Shown here piece by piece: positions 47,821 to 55,930 of a stretch of DNA of 64,000 nt (within the stretch, counting starts at the first letter, position 1; the number at the start of each line of letters is the position of its first letter). Below the pieces are notes generated by a model. It saw only the letters and a list, made by a program, of their open reading frames with translations. It was not told the origin of the DNA and ran no database searches. Source of the stretch: Streptomyces sp. NA04227 (GTDB lineage Bacteria; Actinomycetota; Actinomycetes; Streptomycetales; Streptomycetaceae); the NCBI RefSeq assembly GCF_013364195.1, contig NZ_CP054918.1, positions 1,787,001 to 1,851,000 of the forward strand, in the 5' to 3' direction. Both the position numbers and the translations under genes were made by a program.

Positions 47821-48630
47821 ATGCAGAGCCTGGCGTTGACCGAGAACTGGCCCGTTTCGACCGCCGCCGCGGCGGTGGTCCGCGCGGACGGCACCGTGGC
47901 GGGCAGCCGCGGACCGGCCGACCACAGGTTCGCGCTGGCCTCGGTGACCAAACCGCTGGCCGCGTACGCCGTACTCGTCGCGCACGAGGAGGGCGCGCTC
48001 GACCTGGACGAGTCCGCAGGGCCCGAGGGCGCGACGGTGCGGCACCTGCTCGCCCACACCAGCGGGCTCGCCTTCGACGAGCACCGGATTCAGGCCGCCC
48101 CGGGCGAGCGCCGTATCTACTCCAACGCGGGCTTCGAGGTGCTCGGCGACCATCTCGCCAAGGCCGCCGACATCCCGTTCGCGGAGTACCTGCGCCAGGC
48201 CGTGCTCGAACCGCTCGGCATGACCGGTACGCGTCTGGACGGCTCACCCGCGAAGGACGGCACCTCCACCCTGTCCGACCTGGTGCGCTTCGCCGCCGAA
48301 CTCCAGGCGCCCACCCTGCTCGACGCCCGTACCGTCGCCGAGGCCATGACCGTGCAGTACCCGGGCACCAAGGGAGTGCTGCCGGGCTACGGGCACCAGA
48401 GCCCCAACGACTGGGGGCTCGGCTTCGAGATCCGGGGCTCCAAGTCCCCGCACTGGACGGGCCGTTCGTCCTCACCGCGCACTTTCGGCCACTTCGGTCA
48501 GGCCGGGACCTTCCTGTGGGTCGACCCCGACGCGGGCGCCGCCTGCGTGGCGCTGACCGACCGCGCCTTCGGGCCCTGGGCGATCGAGGCCTGGACGCCG
48601 TTCACGGACGCGGTGCTCGCCGAGCTCTGA
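47821..48630 (+). CDS. Serine hydrolase of the beta-lactamase/class C family
   Basis: The protein has 269 aa. ATG 47821 lies seven bases after TAGGCT, so the message is likely leaderless. Penicillin-recognising enzyme motifs are present: S-x-x-K as LASVTKPLAAY (Ser about residue 42), Y-x-N as IYSNAGFEVLGDH (about 100), and HFGQAGTFLW replacing K-T-G with H-x-G. This is typical of EstB-like esterases and D-aminopeptidase-like class C serine hydrolases. There is no signal peptide, so the enzyme is cytoplasmic. It is divergent from the MerR unit. Confidence 0.9.
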   Translation: MQSLALTENWPVSTAAAAVVRADGTVAGSRGPADHRFALASVTKPLAAYAVLVAHEEGALDLDESAGPEGATVRHLLAHTSGLAFDEHRIQAAPGERRIYSNAGFEVLGDHLAKAADIPFAEYLRQAVLEPLGMTGTRLDGSPAKDGTSTLSDLVRFAAELQAPTLLDARTVAEAMTVQYPGTKGVLPGYGHQSPNDWGLGFEIRGSKSPHWTGRSSSPRTFGHFGQAGTFLWVDPDAGAACVALTDRAFGPWAIEAWTPFTDAVLAEL

Positions 48631-48730
48631 CGCAGCACCGCCGACCGGTGCCGCACCCGCCTCGACAGGCCGCGTTCGTCCATCATGCAGATCTCCCAGA
48701 TCTGAGAGACCCACCTGTCAACAACGTCCG

Positions 48731-48746
48731 CCAGGTCTAGACCTGG
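48731..48746. other. Perfect 16-bp palindrome over a stop codon
   Basis: CCAGGTCTAGACCTGG includes the TAG stop of the leftward tetR gene. A second inverted repeat AGATCTCCCAGATCT lies ~40 bp away (about 48689-48703). They sit between convergent genes and may act as a terminator pair, though T-runs are missing. Confidence 0.6.
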
Positions 48747-49375
48747 TCCACCTGATCCAGAGCCGGGGCGAGCATCGCGAAAGCGCGGTCGATCAGGTCG
48801 GCGGGATCCTCGGCGCCGTCGCTGGTGCTCCAGCGGCGCAGCACCGTGTGAAAGGCCGTGAGTGCCGCGCCCGCGGCCAGTTGCGGGTACAGGTCGCTCT
48901 CGGCGTCGCGGTCCAGACGTGCCGCGAGCTCCGCCGCGAGGTCCTCGCGCCACTGGGCTTGGCGCTCCAGGAAGCGTGCGAGCAGGGCCGGGGTGCGCAG
49001 GATCAACTGCACCACCGGCAGTGCCCGCTCCGCGTGGCCGCTACAGGCGGCGAGAGGGACCCGAACCGCGTGCCGCAGTGCCTCTGAGGGGCGCTCGGCG
49101 GCCGGGCGGTCGGCCAGTTCGGCACGGATGTCACCGCCCATGTCGGCCAGGAACTGGACGACCACGTCCTCCTTGGACGCGAAGTAGCGGAAGAAGGTCC
49201 GCTTGGAGACGCCCGCGCTGAGGGCGATCTCGTCGACGGTGACCGCGTCATAGCCCTTGGCAGCCAGCAACTGCAGTGCCGCCTCGGTCAGTTCGTCCGA
49301 GACGAGTTGCCGCTTGCGCTGGGCCAGGCTCACTTCGGGGCGAGGGCGGGAGCTCACCCGGCGATGGTACGTCAT
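48737..49375 (-). CDS. TetR-family transcriptional regulator
   Basis: The protein has 212 aa from ATG 49375 (MTYHRRVSS), with GGGAGG very close; GTG 49357 is an alternative. The HTH region reads ELTEAALQLLAAKGYDAVTV, DEIALSAGVSKRTFFRYFAS, KEDVVVQF. The C-terminal domain resembles the acyl-like MftR/TetR_C types (WREDLAAELAARLDRDAESD). It is divergent from an SDR gene, and ATGGCA direct repeats lie between them. Confidence 0.9.
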   Translation of the reverse strand: MTYHRRVSSRPRPEVSLAQRKRQLVSDELTEAALQLLAAKGYDAVTVDEIALSAGVSKRTFFRYFASKEDVVVQFLADMGGDIRAELADRPAAERPSEALRHAVRVPLAACSGHAERALPVVQLILRTPALLARFLERQAQWREDLAAELAARLDRDAESDLYPQLAAGAALTAFHTVLRRWSTSDGAEDPADLIDRAFAMLAPALDQVDQV

Positions 49376-49391
49376 GCCTCCCACGACACCC

Positions 49392-49426
49392 AGGCGCACT
49401 ATGGCACCCGATGGCAGCATGGCACT
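49392..49426. promoter_or_regulatory. Direct-repeat operator candidate between tetR and SDR gene
   Basis: Three ATGGCA-type repeats (ATGGCACCCG, ATGGCAGC, ATGGCACTC) lie in the divergent gap, overlapping a CATAGT -10 candidate for tetR. TTGACA (49438-49443) is a good -35 for the SDR gene. Confidence 0.5.
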
Positions 49427-49464
49427 CAAATCCCTTCTTGACACTCGGTGACATCAGGGACAGC

Positions 49465-50430
49465 ATGTGCCGCATGACGCGGAAGCAACGGAAGCAGCAG
49501 CGGCGCCCCTGGACCTCCGAGCGGATCCCCGACCAGACCGGGCGGCTGTTCGTCGTCACCGGCGCCAACAGTGGCCTCGGCCTGGCGACGACCCGGGCCC
49601 TCGCACACCGGGGCGCGCGGGTGATCCTCGCCGTACGGGACGAGTCCAAGGGGCAGCGCGCGGCGGCCGAGATCACCGCCGAGCAGCCCGGCGCCCACCT
49701 CGAAGTACGCCGCCTCGACCTCGCCGACCTCGTCTCGGTCCGCGCCTTCGCCGACCGCCTGCACGACGACCACCCGCGCCTGGACGTACTGATCAACAAC
49801 GCCGGAGTGATGGCACCGCCCCGAACCCTCAGCGCGCAGGGCCACGAGCTCCAGTTCGCCTGCAACCACCTCGGCCACTTCGCGCTCACCGGACTGCTCC
49901 TGGACCTGCTGGAGGCGGGCCGGAGCCCCCGTGTGGTCACGGTGAGTTCGGTCAACCACCGCAAGGCCCGCCTTCGCTTCGACGACCTGCACGGCGCACG
50001 CCGTTACTCGTCGATGGCCTTCTACAACCAGTCGAAACTGGCCAACGCGGTCTTCGGGCACGAACTCCACCGACGACTGATCGCCTCCGGCAGCCCGGTG
50101 CACAGCCTGCTCGCCCACCCCGGGTACACCGCCACCAACCTCCAGTTCAGCGCCCCGGTCGGATTGTGGCGGGTGCTGTTCGGGCACATCGGCGCCCCGC
50201 TGTTCGCCCAGCGCCCGGAGCAGGGCGCACTGCCACAGCTGTACGCGGCGACCGAACCGGACGCGCGGGGCGGCGAGTTCATCGGTCCGGACGGCACGGC
50301 CGAACTGCGCGGGGCCCCCACCCGGGTGGAACTCTCCCCCGCCGCCGCGGACCCCGGCACCGGCAGCCGCCTGTGGGACGTCTCCGAGAAACTCACCGGC
50401 GTCCGCTACGGCTTCACGGCGGCGCGCTGA
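49465..50430 (+). CDS. Short-chain dehydrogenase/reductase
   Basis: The protein has 321 aa. Start candidates are ATG 49465 (AGGGA four bases upstream) and ATG 49474 (which would be leaderless from the TTGACA promoter). The Rossmann motif is VVTGANSGLGLATTRAL, then LDVLINNAGVMAPP, the catalytic Ser in VTVSSVNH and the Y-x-x-x-K of FYNQSKLANAV (with N-x-x-x-K neighbour). It resembles retinol-dehydrogenase/WW-oxidoreductase-like SDRs that use NADP(H). It is probably regulated by the divergent TetR gene. Confidence 0.92.
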   Translation: MCRMTRKQRKQQRRPWTSERIPDQTGRLFVVTGANSGLGLATTRALAHRGARVILAVRDESKGQRAAAEITAEQPGAHLEVRRLDLADLVSVRAFADRLHDDHPRLDVLINNAGVMAPPRTLSAQGHELQFACNHLGHFALTGLLLDLLEAGRSPRVVTVSSVNHRKARLRFDDLHGARRYSSMAFYNQSKLANAVFGHELHRRLIASGSPVHSLLAHPGYTATNLQFSAPVGLWRVLFGHIGAPLFAQRPEQGALPQLYAATEPDARGGEFIGPDGTAELRGAPTRVELSPAAADPGTGSRLWDVSEKLTGVRYGFTAAR

Positions 50431-50576
50431 GCGGCCTCACTCTGAGCGGCCTCGCTCCGAGCGGCCGCGCCCGCACCACTACCGGCCGTCACGAACCGGG
50501 CCCTGCCCGAACTCGCTCGGGTGGCTGCCTGGTTGACCGCATGGCTGGCCGCCTGACTGGCCGCCTGGTTGACCGT
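50430..50576. repeat. Repeats after the SDR stop codon
   Basis: TGAGCGGCCTCACTC / TGAGCGGCCTCGCTC / CGAGCGGCCGCGCCC (15-bp period, from 50428) and GGTTGACCGCATGGCTGGCC / GGTTGACCGTTC with GGCCGCCTGACTGGCCGCCT units lie between convergent genes. No gene is seen. Confidence 0.7.
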
Positions 50577-51458
50577 TCAGCCGGAGCCGGACGCGTAGCA
50601 GCCCGCCCCCTGCGGACAGAAGAACCCCAGGGCGGTTCGCAGGGCCTCGATCTGGTCCCCGCTCTCGTCCACCGGCCCGGCCGCGACGACGGCGTACATC
50701 GTCCCGTCGGGCGTCGCGAAACGATGGTCGGCGACATGCCGGGGGCCGAACTCGTCGTTGTTGTACGTGTATTGCAGGTCCGCGTAGGGATACGCACCGC
50801 CCTCGCCCTCCAGGATGAGGCGCGTGTAGTCCGGCAGGTCCGAGACGAGGCGCTCGGCCTCGACCGCCGAGTCGTAGGGCGTGGGCTCGGGCCCCTCCAG
50901 CTCGAAGATCTGGAGGAAAGAGGTACGCGTGGTGGTCGGGTCCTCGGGCGCGTAGTAGACGCTGGTGTCCCGGGTGGTGCGGTACCAGCCCTCGGGAACG
51001 GCGAGACGGTAACCGGCCTCGTCGTCCACCAACCGGTAACCGGCCGGGACTTCGGGCTCCTCGGGCTCGGGCTCCGGTTCGGTGGGCTCGTCGGAATTCC
51101 CTCCCGACGAGCCCCCGTCCGCGCCCCCGTTCACGCCGCCGTCGCTGTAACCCGGGTCCGGGCCCACACTGTTCGGGCCACCCACGGTGCCGGGGGTTTC
51201 GACCGTCCACGGCGGCTTGGTCGTCTCGTCCTCCCCGTCGGCGGCACGTACCAGCAGCCAGATTCCGACGCCGACGAGTGCGAGGGCGGCAACCACGACG
51301 ACCGAAAGAACCATCCGGCGTTGCACGTTGGGGCCAGGGGCGAGCCGGGGGTCGGGCGGCGGGCCCGGTGCGCCGCCGTTCCCCCGCACCGATCCCGGCG
51401 CATGCCCCGGTGGCGGCCGGTCCACCCACTGCTGGCCCTCCGCGTCCCAGTAGCTCAT
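50577..51458 (-). CDS. Membrane-anchored extracellular protein of the GSMSGG operon
   Basis: The protein has 293 aa, with GGGGAGG before ATG 51458. A Pro/Gly-rich cytoplasmic N-terminus (1-47) leads to one membrane helix (about 49-70, MVLSVVVVAALALVGVGIWL), a long G/S/D/E/P linker, and an extracellular alpha/beta domain (about 140-293: YRLAVPEGWYRTTRDTSVYY ... YTYNNDEFGPRHVADHRFAT ... LGFFCPQGAGC) resembling the PsbP/LpqN-like domains found in many actinobacterial surface proteins. Third gene of the operon, 27 bp after the second. Function unknown. Confidence 0.72.
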   Translation of the reverse strand: MSYWDAEGQQWVDRPPPGHAPGSVRGNGGAPGPPPDPRLAPGPNVQRRMVLSVVVVAALALVGVGIWLLVRAADGEDETTKPPWTVETPGTVGGPNSVGPDPGYSDGGVNGGADGGSSGGNSDEPTEPEPEPEEPEVPAGYRLVDDEAGYRLAVPEGWYRTTRDTSVYYAPEDPTTTRTSFLQIFELEGPEPTPYDSAVEAERLVSDLPDYTRLILEGEGGAYPYADLQYTYNNDEFGPRHVADHRFATPDGTMYAVVAAGPVDESGDQIEALRTALGFFCPQGAGCYASGSG

Positions 51459-51485
51459 CCCAACCTCCCCCGGCAGGTCCCCTGT

Positions 51486-51920
51486 TCAGGCCAGCACCTG
51501 GGCGATGGCCTGGGTCACCGCCACCGCCGCGGCGAGCCCGCTCACCGCGCCCGCACCGGTCCCGAGCAGTTCGCGCAGCCTGCTCAGCCGCCCCGCGTCG
51601 GCCCGGCCGGTCCCGGCGATCTCCTCCTCCACCCGGGCCAGCTCACCGGCCACCCCGGCCGTCTCCTCACTGGGCACGAGCAGTGCGAGCTGCTCACGCA
51701 ACGTCCTTACGGCGTCGAGGAGTTCGGCCTGTGCCGAGGTGGCGGGCGCCGGCCCGTGTCCCGACATGTCGACGGCCCGCGCCCCGTACCCCGCGGCCAC
51801 CGCCCCACCGCTCATCGACCCGATGCGCACCACACCGGACCCACCCGTGTTCCCGTTCGCGGCCCCGTCCTCGGCCCTGTTCGCGGCCCCGTCCGCCGCT
51901 GCCTCGTCCTCGTACCTCAC
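51486..51920 (-). CDS. Small GSMSGG-motif protein
   Basis: The protein has 144 aa. GTG 51920 overlaps the upstream stop as GTGA. An Ala/Asn/Glu-rich leader is followed by VVRIGSMSGGAVAAGYGARA (about residues 30-49), then a helical region (ELLDAVRTLREQLALLVPSE, ELARVEEEIAG, RLSRLRELLG) and a C-terminal hydrophobic Ala-rich helix that could insert in membrane. The GSMSGGAVA motif also ends the upstream protein. No named domain is recognised; I have a memory of similar small Streptomyces proteins only. Confidence 0.72.
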   Translation of the reverse strand: MRYEDEAAADGAANRAEDGAANGNTGGSGVVRIGSMSGGAVAAGYGARAVDMSGHGPAPATSAQAELLDAVRTLREQLALLVPSEETAGVAGELARVEEEIAGTGRADAGRLSRLRELLGTGAGAVSGLAAAVAVTQAIAQVLA

Positions 51921-53530
51921 GATCCGGCACCTCCCCCCTTCTCCAGTACCGTGCTCGAACTGCGGGCCGTGGCCCGCTCCCCCGTCGCGACGGCGCCGCC
52001 GCTCATCGACCCGATGAACACTCCGCCGCCGCTGACATTGACGATCTGCTGCTCGAACTCACCGGTCTCGTACCCGGCGGCACTGAGCGCCGAGTGCACC
52101 CCGCTCGCGATGCGGTCCTGGACGGTCTTCACATACCGGCTGACGTCCATCTCCTGGAACAGCGAGATCTCCCGTACGCTGCCCAGCTCCCGTACCGAGG
52201 CGGCCGGGCCGTCCGGCAGGGCGCGCTGCGGTTCGCCGAGCCACACGCGGAACACGGAGACCAGGGTGCCCAGCGCGGAGACCGCGGCGGCGATGGTCGC
52301 GGTCGGTGCGGTGAGCAGGGCGCGTACGCCCTCGCGTGCCACGTTCTCGGCGCCCCGGTTGACGATCACGTCGACGGCCCTGAACTCCGGCCGCATTGGG
52401 GTGAGTACGTGCGGGACCACTTCCAGGACCAGCATTCCGCCCTGGGTGTGCACCCGCACCAGGACCGAGACCACCAGGTTCTCGTCCCAGGCGCCGATCC
52501 GGATGCGCAGGAAGTGCCGTCGCGCCTCGCCGCCCTCGTCGACGGCCTCGCGCAGATGCGCGGCGACCGTCCCCTCGTCGTAGCCGACCCGGAAGCGCGG
52601 CGGGCCGACCGGCAGATACACGAACTCGTCGATCTCCAGCTCGCACAGCCGGTCCCTGCTGGTCCGCGCCGCCGCGTCGCGCAGCGCCTCGATGCGCGGC
52701 CGGATCAGGTCGATGACCGCACGCGCGGTCAGCCGGCCGGCGTCCGTCCCGCCACCGCTCCGCTTGAGTTCCAGCGCCAACGACCAGGGTTCGTACGGCT
52801 TTCCGGCGCCGATGAACGGGCGGAGCGGGTCGTAGATGGTGAGCGGCGCGTGCTGTTCGCGGTCGATGTTCGCCTGGATGCGGCGCAGCCGTTCGGCGCC
52901 TCGCGGAACGGCGCGCGCCAGCCGGGCGAAGGCGCTTCGGCTCAGTTCCTCGCGCAGCACGGCGGCCACCCGCGCCCGGTGGATCCAGACGGGAAGCACG
53001 AGCAGCAGCGGGAAGATCACCGCGGGCCATACGTTCAGGCCCGCGACGAGGGCGTAGAACACCAGGAACCAGTAGCCGAGGGCCAGAAACCGCGGACCGT
53101 AGGAGAGCACCTTGCGCCGCCCGCGCACCGCCTCTCTCAACGTGGCCGTGTCCAGGGTGTAGACGGCGGTGCTCAGGCCCGCGGCGCCCCGGCCCGCGTA
53201 CAGGGCCAGGGCGACGGCCGCGTACACGGCGAACGCCGGAAAGCCCATCAGGCGGCTGGTGCCCTGGGTGATCTCGACGGTGACGAACAGCACCCAGATC
53301 GCCAGCGTCAGCAGCGCCGTCCCGACCTCCTGGGCGCGGGCGCGCAAGGCGTGCGCGAGCACGGGTACGACATCCACCCCGAGCGAGGGAGCCACCGGAC
53401 GCTCCTCGTGCTCGGACAGTTCCTCCACGACCCGGCGGCGGAACTCCGCGTCCAGGTAGGCACCCGCGCACAGCAGACGGGTGGCCTCGCTCCGCGAGAA
53501 TCCCTCGGACGACCGCACCGGAGTGTCCAC
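51917..53530 (-). CDS. Large membrane protein with C-terminal GSMSGG motif
   Basis: The protein has 537 aa. GTG 53530 has GGGAGG upstream. The N-terminus is helical (RSEATRLLCAGAYLDAEFRR). Four hydrophobic segments lie at about residues 68-90, 100-116, 148-165 and 167-182. A soluble region (about 190-440) has HAPLTIYDPLRPFIGAGKPY, then LVVSVLVRVHTQGGMLVLEV and a further hydrophobic stretch. The end reads MDVSRYVKTVQDRIASGV ... VNVSGGGVFIGSMSGGAVAT. I recognise no enzyme motif. First gene of a coupled three-gene operon; possibly a membrane sensor or scaffold. Confidence 0.75.
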   Translation of the reverse strand: MDTPVRSSEGFSRSEATRLLCAGAYLDAEFRRRVVEELSEHEERPVAPSLGVDVVPVLAHALRARAQEVGTALLTLAIWVLFVTVEITQGTSRLMGFPAFAVYAAVALALYAGRGAAGLSTAVYTLDTATLREAVRGRRKVLSYGPRFLALGYWFLVFYALVAGLNVWPAVIFPLLLVLPVWIHRARVAAVLREELSRSAFARLARAVPRGAERLRRIQANIDREQHAPLTIYDPLRPFIGAGKPYEPWSLALELKRSGGGTDAGRLTARAVIDLIRPRIEALRDAAARTSRDRLCELEIDEFVYLPVGPPRFRVGYDEGTVAAHLREAVDEGGEARRHFLRIRIGAWDENLVVSVLVRVHTQGGMLVLEVVPHVLTPMRPEFRAVDVIVNRGAENVAREGVRALLTAPTATIAAAVSALGTLVSVFRVWLGEPQRALPDGPAASVRELGSVREISLFQEMDVSRYVKTVQDRIASGVHSALSAAGYETGEFEQQIVNVSGGGVFIGSMSGGAVATGERATARSSSTVLEKGGGAGS

Positions 53531-53639
53531 GCAACCTCCCCCGAGCCCTGAACTCCCGTGTTCTCACGGGGAGTTGGAGTGCGTACGTATGGGCCGGTAC
53601 TCAAGGTAGGACGAATGGACAGAGGGTGGCAGTTCTGAA

Positions 53640-53870
53640 CCAGCCAGACTTTTAGCCCTCAACTATCCAGATAGGTAAAGGGAGTCAACAGTTGAGCAAA
53701 CCGAGTCGACTCGGTCAACACCGGTCAACTCAACCCTCTCCAGTCAATCCGATCAACTCAATCAACTCGGGCCACCTGCGATCAACTTGGTCAACCCGGT
53801 CCACCCACACGATGAAGATTGATCAAGATGATGCAGGCGATCCAGTCGGTCCAGACGATGCAGACGATGC
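53640..53870. repeat. Lower-GC patch of degenerate (A/G)GTCAAC / GATCAACT repeats
   Basis: Repeats such as GGTCAACACC, GGTCAACTCAA, GATCAACTCAATCAACTCG, GATCAACTTGGTCAACCCGG and then CGATGCAGACGATG occur every 8-14 bp. The patch is visibly A/T-richer than its surroundings and runs into the last codons of the pirin gene. Read leftward it is rich in TTGAC. It may be a regulator-binding array or simple repeat. Confidence 0.6.
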
Positions 53871-54539
53871 GCGCTGTGCAGCCATCTCCCACAGCAACAC
53901 CTCCGCGGCCTCCGCGGCCGCGACCTCCACCCCCCGCGCACCCGTGATCCGAGCCGCGTCGCCGGGCCCCAACTCCACGGGCTCCTCACCCCCGAGCCGG
54001 ACCCGGCCGCGTACGACGTGCAGATAGACGAAATCCGCGTCCGGTACGGCGCTCCGCGCGCCCGCGGTCAGGCGGCGGGTGTGCAGCATGGCGCCGGCGG
54101 CGGGCAGCGCGTACGGAGTGGAGTCGGCTATGCCGCGCACGATCCGGTAGCCGGGCTCGCCGCCCGGCCGGAGCGGAGCCAGCCACATCTGGACGAAGAC
54201 CAGGGGCTCGGTGCCGTCGTTGCGCTCCACGTGCCGCACCCCGTCGCCCGCGCCGAGGTGCTGAACGTCACCGGGCCGCACCAGCGACTCGTGGCCCGCC
54301 GAGTCACGGTGGGTCAGCTCGCCCTCGACGACCCAGGTGACGATCTCGGTGTGGCTGTGCGGGTGTTCCTCGAACCCGGCGCCGGGCTCCAGACGCTCCT
54401 CGTTGCAGGCGATCACCGCGCCGAAGCGCAGGTTGTCGGGGTCGTAGTACGGCCCGAAGCTGAAGGCGTGCAGGGTGGTGATGCCCTCGTCCGGGCTGCC
54501 GCCGCGATAGCGCTCACCGGCGCGCCGTACGTCAATCAC
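53823..54539 (-). CDS. Pirin-family bicupin
   Basis: The protein has 238 aa. GTG 54539 lies seven bases after a TACCGT box, so it is preferred over GTG 54548. The N-terminal cupin has the metal ligands in FEEHPHSHTEIVTWVVEGEL (His-x-His-x-His-x-Glu spacing) and a later His in VRHVE. The C-terminal cupin has lost them. Pirins can act as quercetin dioxygenases or redox/Fe sensors. The last ~20 residues (QRASSASSGPTGSPASS) come from the repeat patch. Confidence 0.9.
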   Translation of the reverse strand: MIDVRRAGERYRGGSPDEGITTLHAFSFGPYYDPDNLRFGAVIACNEERLEPGAGFEEHPHSHTEIVTWVVEGELTHRDSAGHESLVRPGDVQHLGAGDGVRHVERNDGTEPLVFVQMWLAPLRPGGEPGYRIVRGIADSTPYALPAAGAMLHTRRLTAGARSAVPDADFVYLHVVRGRVRLGGEEPVELGPGDAARITGARGVEVAAAEAAEVLLWEMAAQRASSASSGPTGSPASS

Positions 54540-54611
54540 ACCGACCACGGTAACGGCAAGCCCTCACCCCGCCGCCGCAGAAGCTTGCCCCGATGAGGCA
54601 GTCTTGTCCCC

Positions 54612-55847
54612 GTGCCCGAACCCGATGACAGTTCCCTCTCTCATGGCTCTCCCGGCTCTCACGGCTCCACCGGTTCACCCAAGGGGGGCCATCCGCACGC
54701 CGGAACGCTGAAGCGGCTCGAGAAGTCCTCAGGGTCGCTCGCCGCGCAGGCCATCGCGCGGATGGACGAGACGCTGCCGTGGTATCGCGCCATGCCACCG
54801 GAGAACCGGTCCTGGATCGGGCTCGTCGCGCAGGCCGGTATCGCGGCCTTCACCGAGTGGTTCCGGCGGCCCGACGCCCCGCAGGCCATCTCCACCGACG
54901 TCTTCGGCACCGCACCGCGCGAGCTGACCCGCGCCATCACCCTGCGGCAGACCGTCGAGATGGTGCGCACCACGATCGAGGTCATGGAGTCCGCGATCGA
55001 GCAGGTCGCGGCGCCCGGCGACGAGTCCGTACTGCGCGAGGCGCTGCTCGTGTACGCCCGCGAAATCGCCTTCGCCACCGCCCAGGTGTACGCGCAGGCC
55101 GCCGAGGCCCGCGGCGCGTGGGACGCCCGCCTCGAATCGCTGGTCGTCAACGCCGTGCTGTCCGGCGAGGCCGACGAGGGCGCCGTCTCCCGCGCCGCCG
55201 CCCTCGGCTGGAACTCTCCCGAGCATGTGTGCGTGGTCCTCGGCACCGCGCCGGACGGCGACAGCGAGCTGACGGTGGAGGCCATCCGGCGGGCCGCCCG
55301 GCACGCCAAGCTGCAGGTCCTGACCGGGGTGCTCGGCGACCGGCTCGTCGTCATCGCGGGCGGCAGCAACAATCCGCTGCAGGTGGCCAAGGCGCTGATC
55401 GGCCCGTACGCGGCGGGTCCGGTGGTGGTCGGGCCGATCGTGCCCGACCTGCTGGCCGCGACCCGCTCCGCGCAGGCCGCCGCCGCCGGGCTCAAGGCCT
55501 GCTCGGCCTGGCAGGACGCGCCCCGGCCGGTACTCGCGGACGATCTGCTCCCGGAGCGCGCGATCGCCGCCGATCCCTCCGCGCGAGAGCAACTGGTGGA
55601 GGAGATCTACAGACCACTGGAAGAAGCGGGCTCGGCGCTCCTGGAAACGCTGAGCGTCTATCTGGAGCAGGCAAGCAGCCTCGAAGGGGCCGCCCGGATG
55701 CTCTTCGTCCACCCCAACACCGTGCGCTACCGGCTCCGACGTGTGACTGACGTCACCGGATGGTCACCCTCGGATGTACGCTCGGCCTTCACGCTGCGCA
55801 TCGCCCTCATCCTCGGGCGTCTGGCCGACAGGGACACCCAACCCTAG
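54612..55847 (+). CDS. fasR: PucR/CdaR-family regulator of fatty acid synthesis
   Basis: The protein has 411 aa and a GTG start. It has a disordered Ser/Gly N-terminus, a GGDEF-like PucR core (about 120-330) and a C-terminal PucR HTH_30 domain (SLEGAARMLFVHPNTVRYRL ... VTGWSPSDVRSAFTLRIALI). Position directly upstream of fabD-fabH-acpP-fabF matches FasR of S. coelicolor (SCO2386), which activates this operon by binding the fabD promoter. It has the same length class. Confidence 0.92.
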   Translation: MPEPDDSSLSHGSPGSHGSTGSPKGGHPHAGTLKRLEKSSGSLAAQAIARMDETLPWYRAMPPENRSWIGLVAQAGIAAFTEWFRRPDAPQAISTDVFGTAPRELTRAITLRQTVEMVRTTIEVMESAIEQVAAPGDESVLREALLVYAREIAFATAQVYAQAAEARGAWDARLESLVVNAVLSGEADEGAVSRAAALGWNSPEHVCVVLGTAPDGDSELTVEAIRRAARHAKLQVLTGVLGDRLVVIAGGSNNPLQVAKALIGPYAAGPVVVGPIVPDLLAATRSAQAAAAGLKACSAWQDAPRPVLADDLLPERAIAADPSAREQLVEEIYRPLEEAGSALLETLSVYLEQASSLEGAARMLFVHPNTVRYRLRRVTDVTGWSPSDVRSAFTLRIALILGRLADRDTQP

Positions 55848-55851
55848 GTTT

Positions 55852-55881
55852 TTGTTGAAGCTCCACAATTACCCCTACGGT
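55852..55881 (+). promoter_or_regulatory. Probable promoter of the fab operon
   Basis: TTGTTG (55852-55857) and TACGGT (55876-55881) are 18 bp apart, 50 bp before fabD. The A/T-rich spacer and surroundings would be the expected FasR target, but I cannot define the operator. Confidence 0.6.
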
Positions 55882-55930
55882 TCTTCGTCCCTGTCCCCAC
55901 GGGCGGGCGAGGCCGTCCTCAAGAGAGAGT

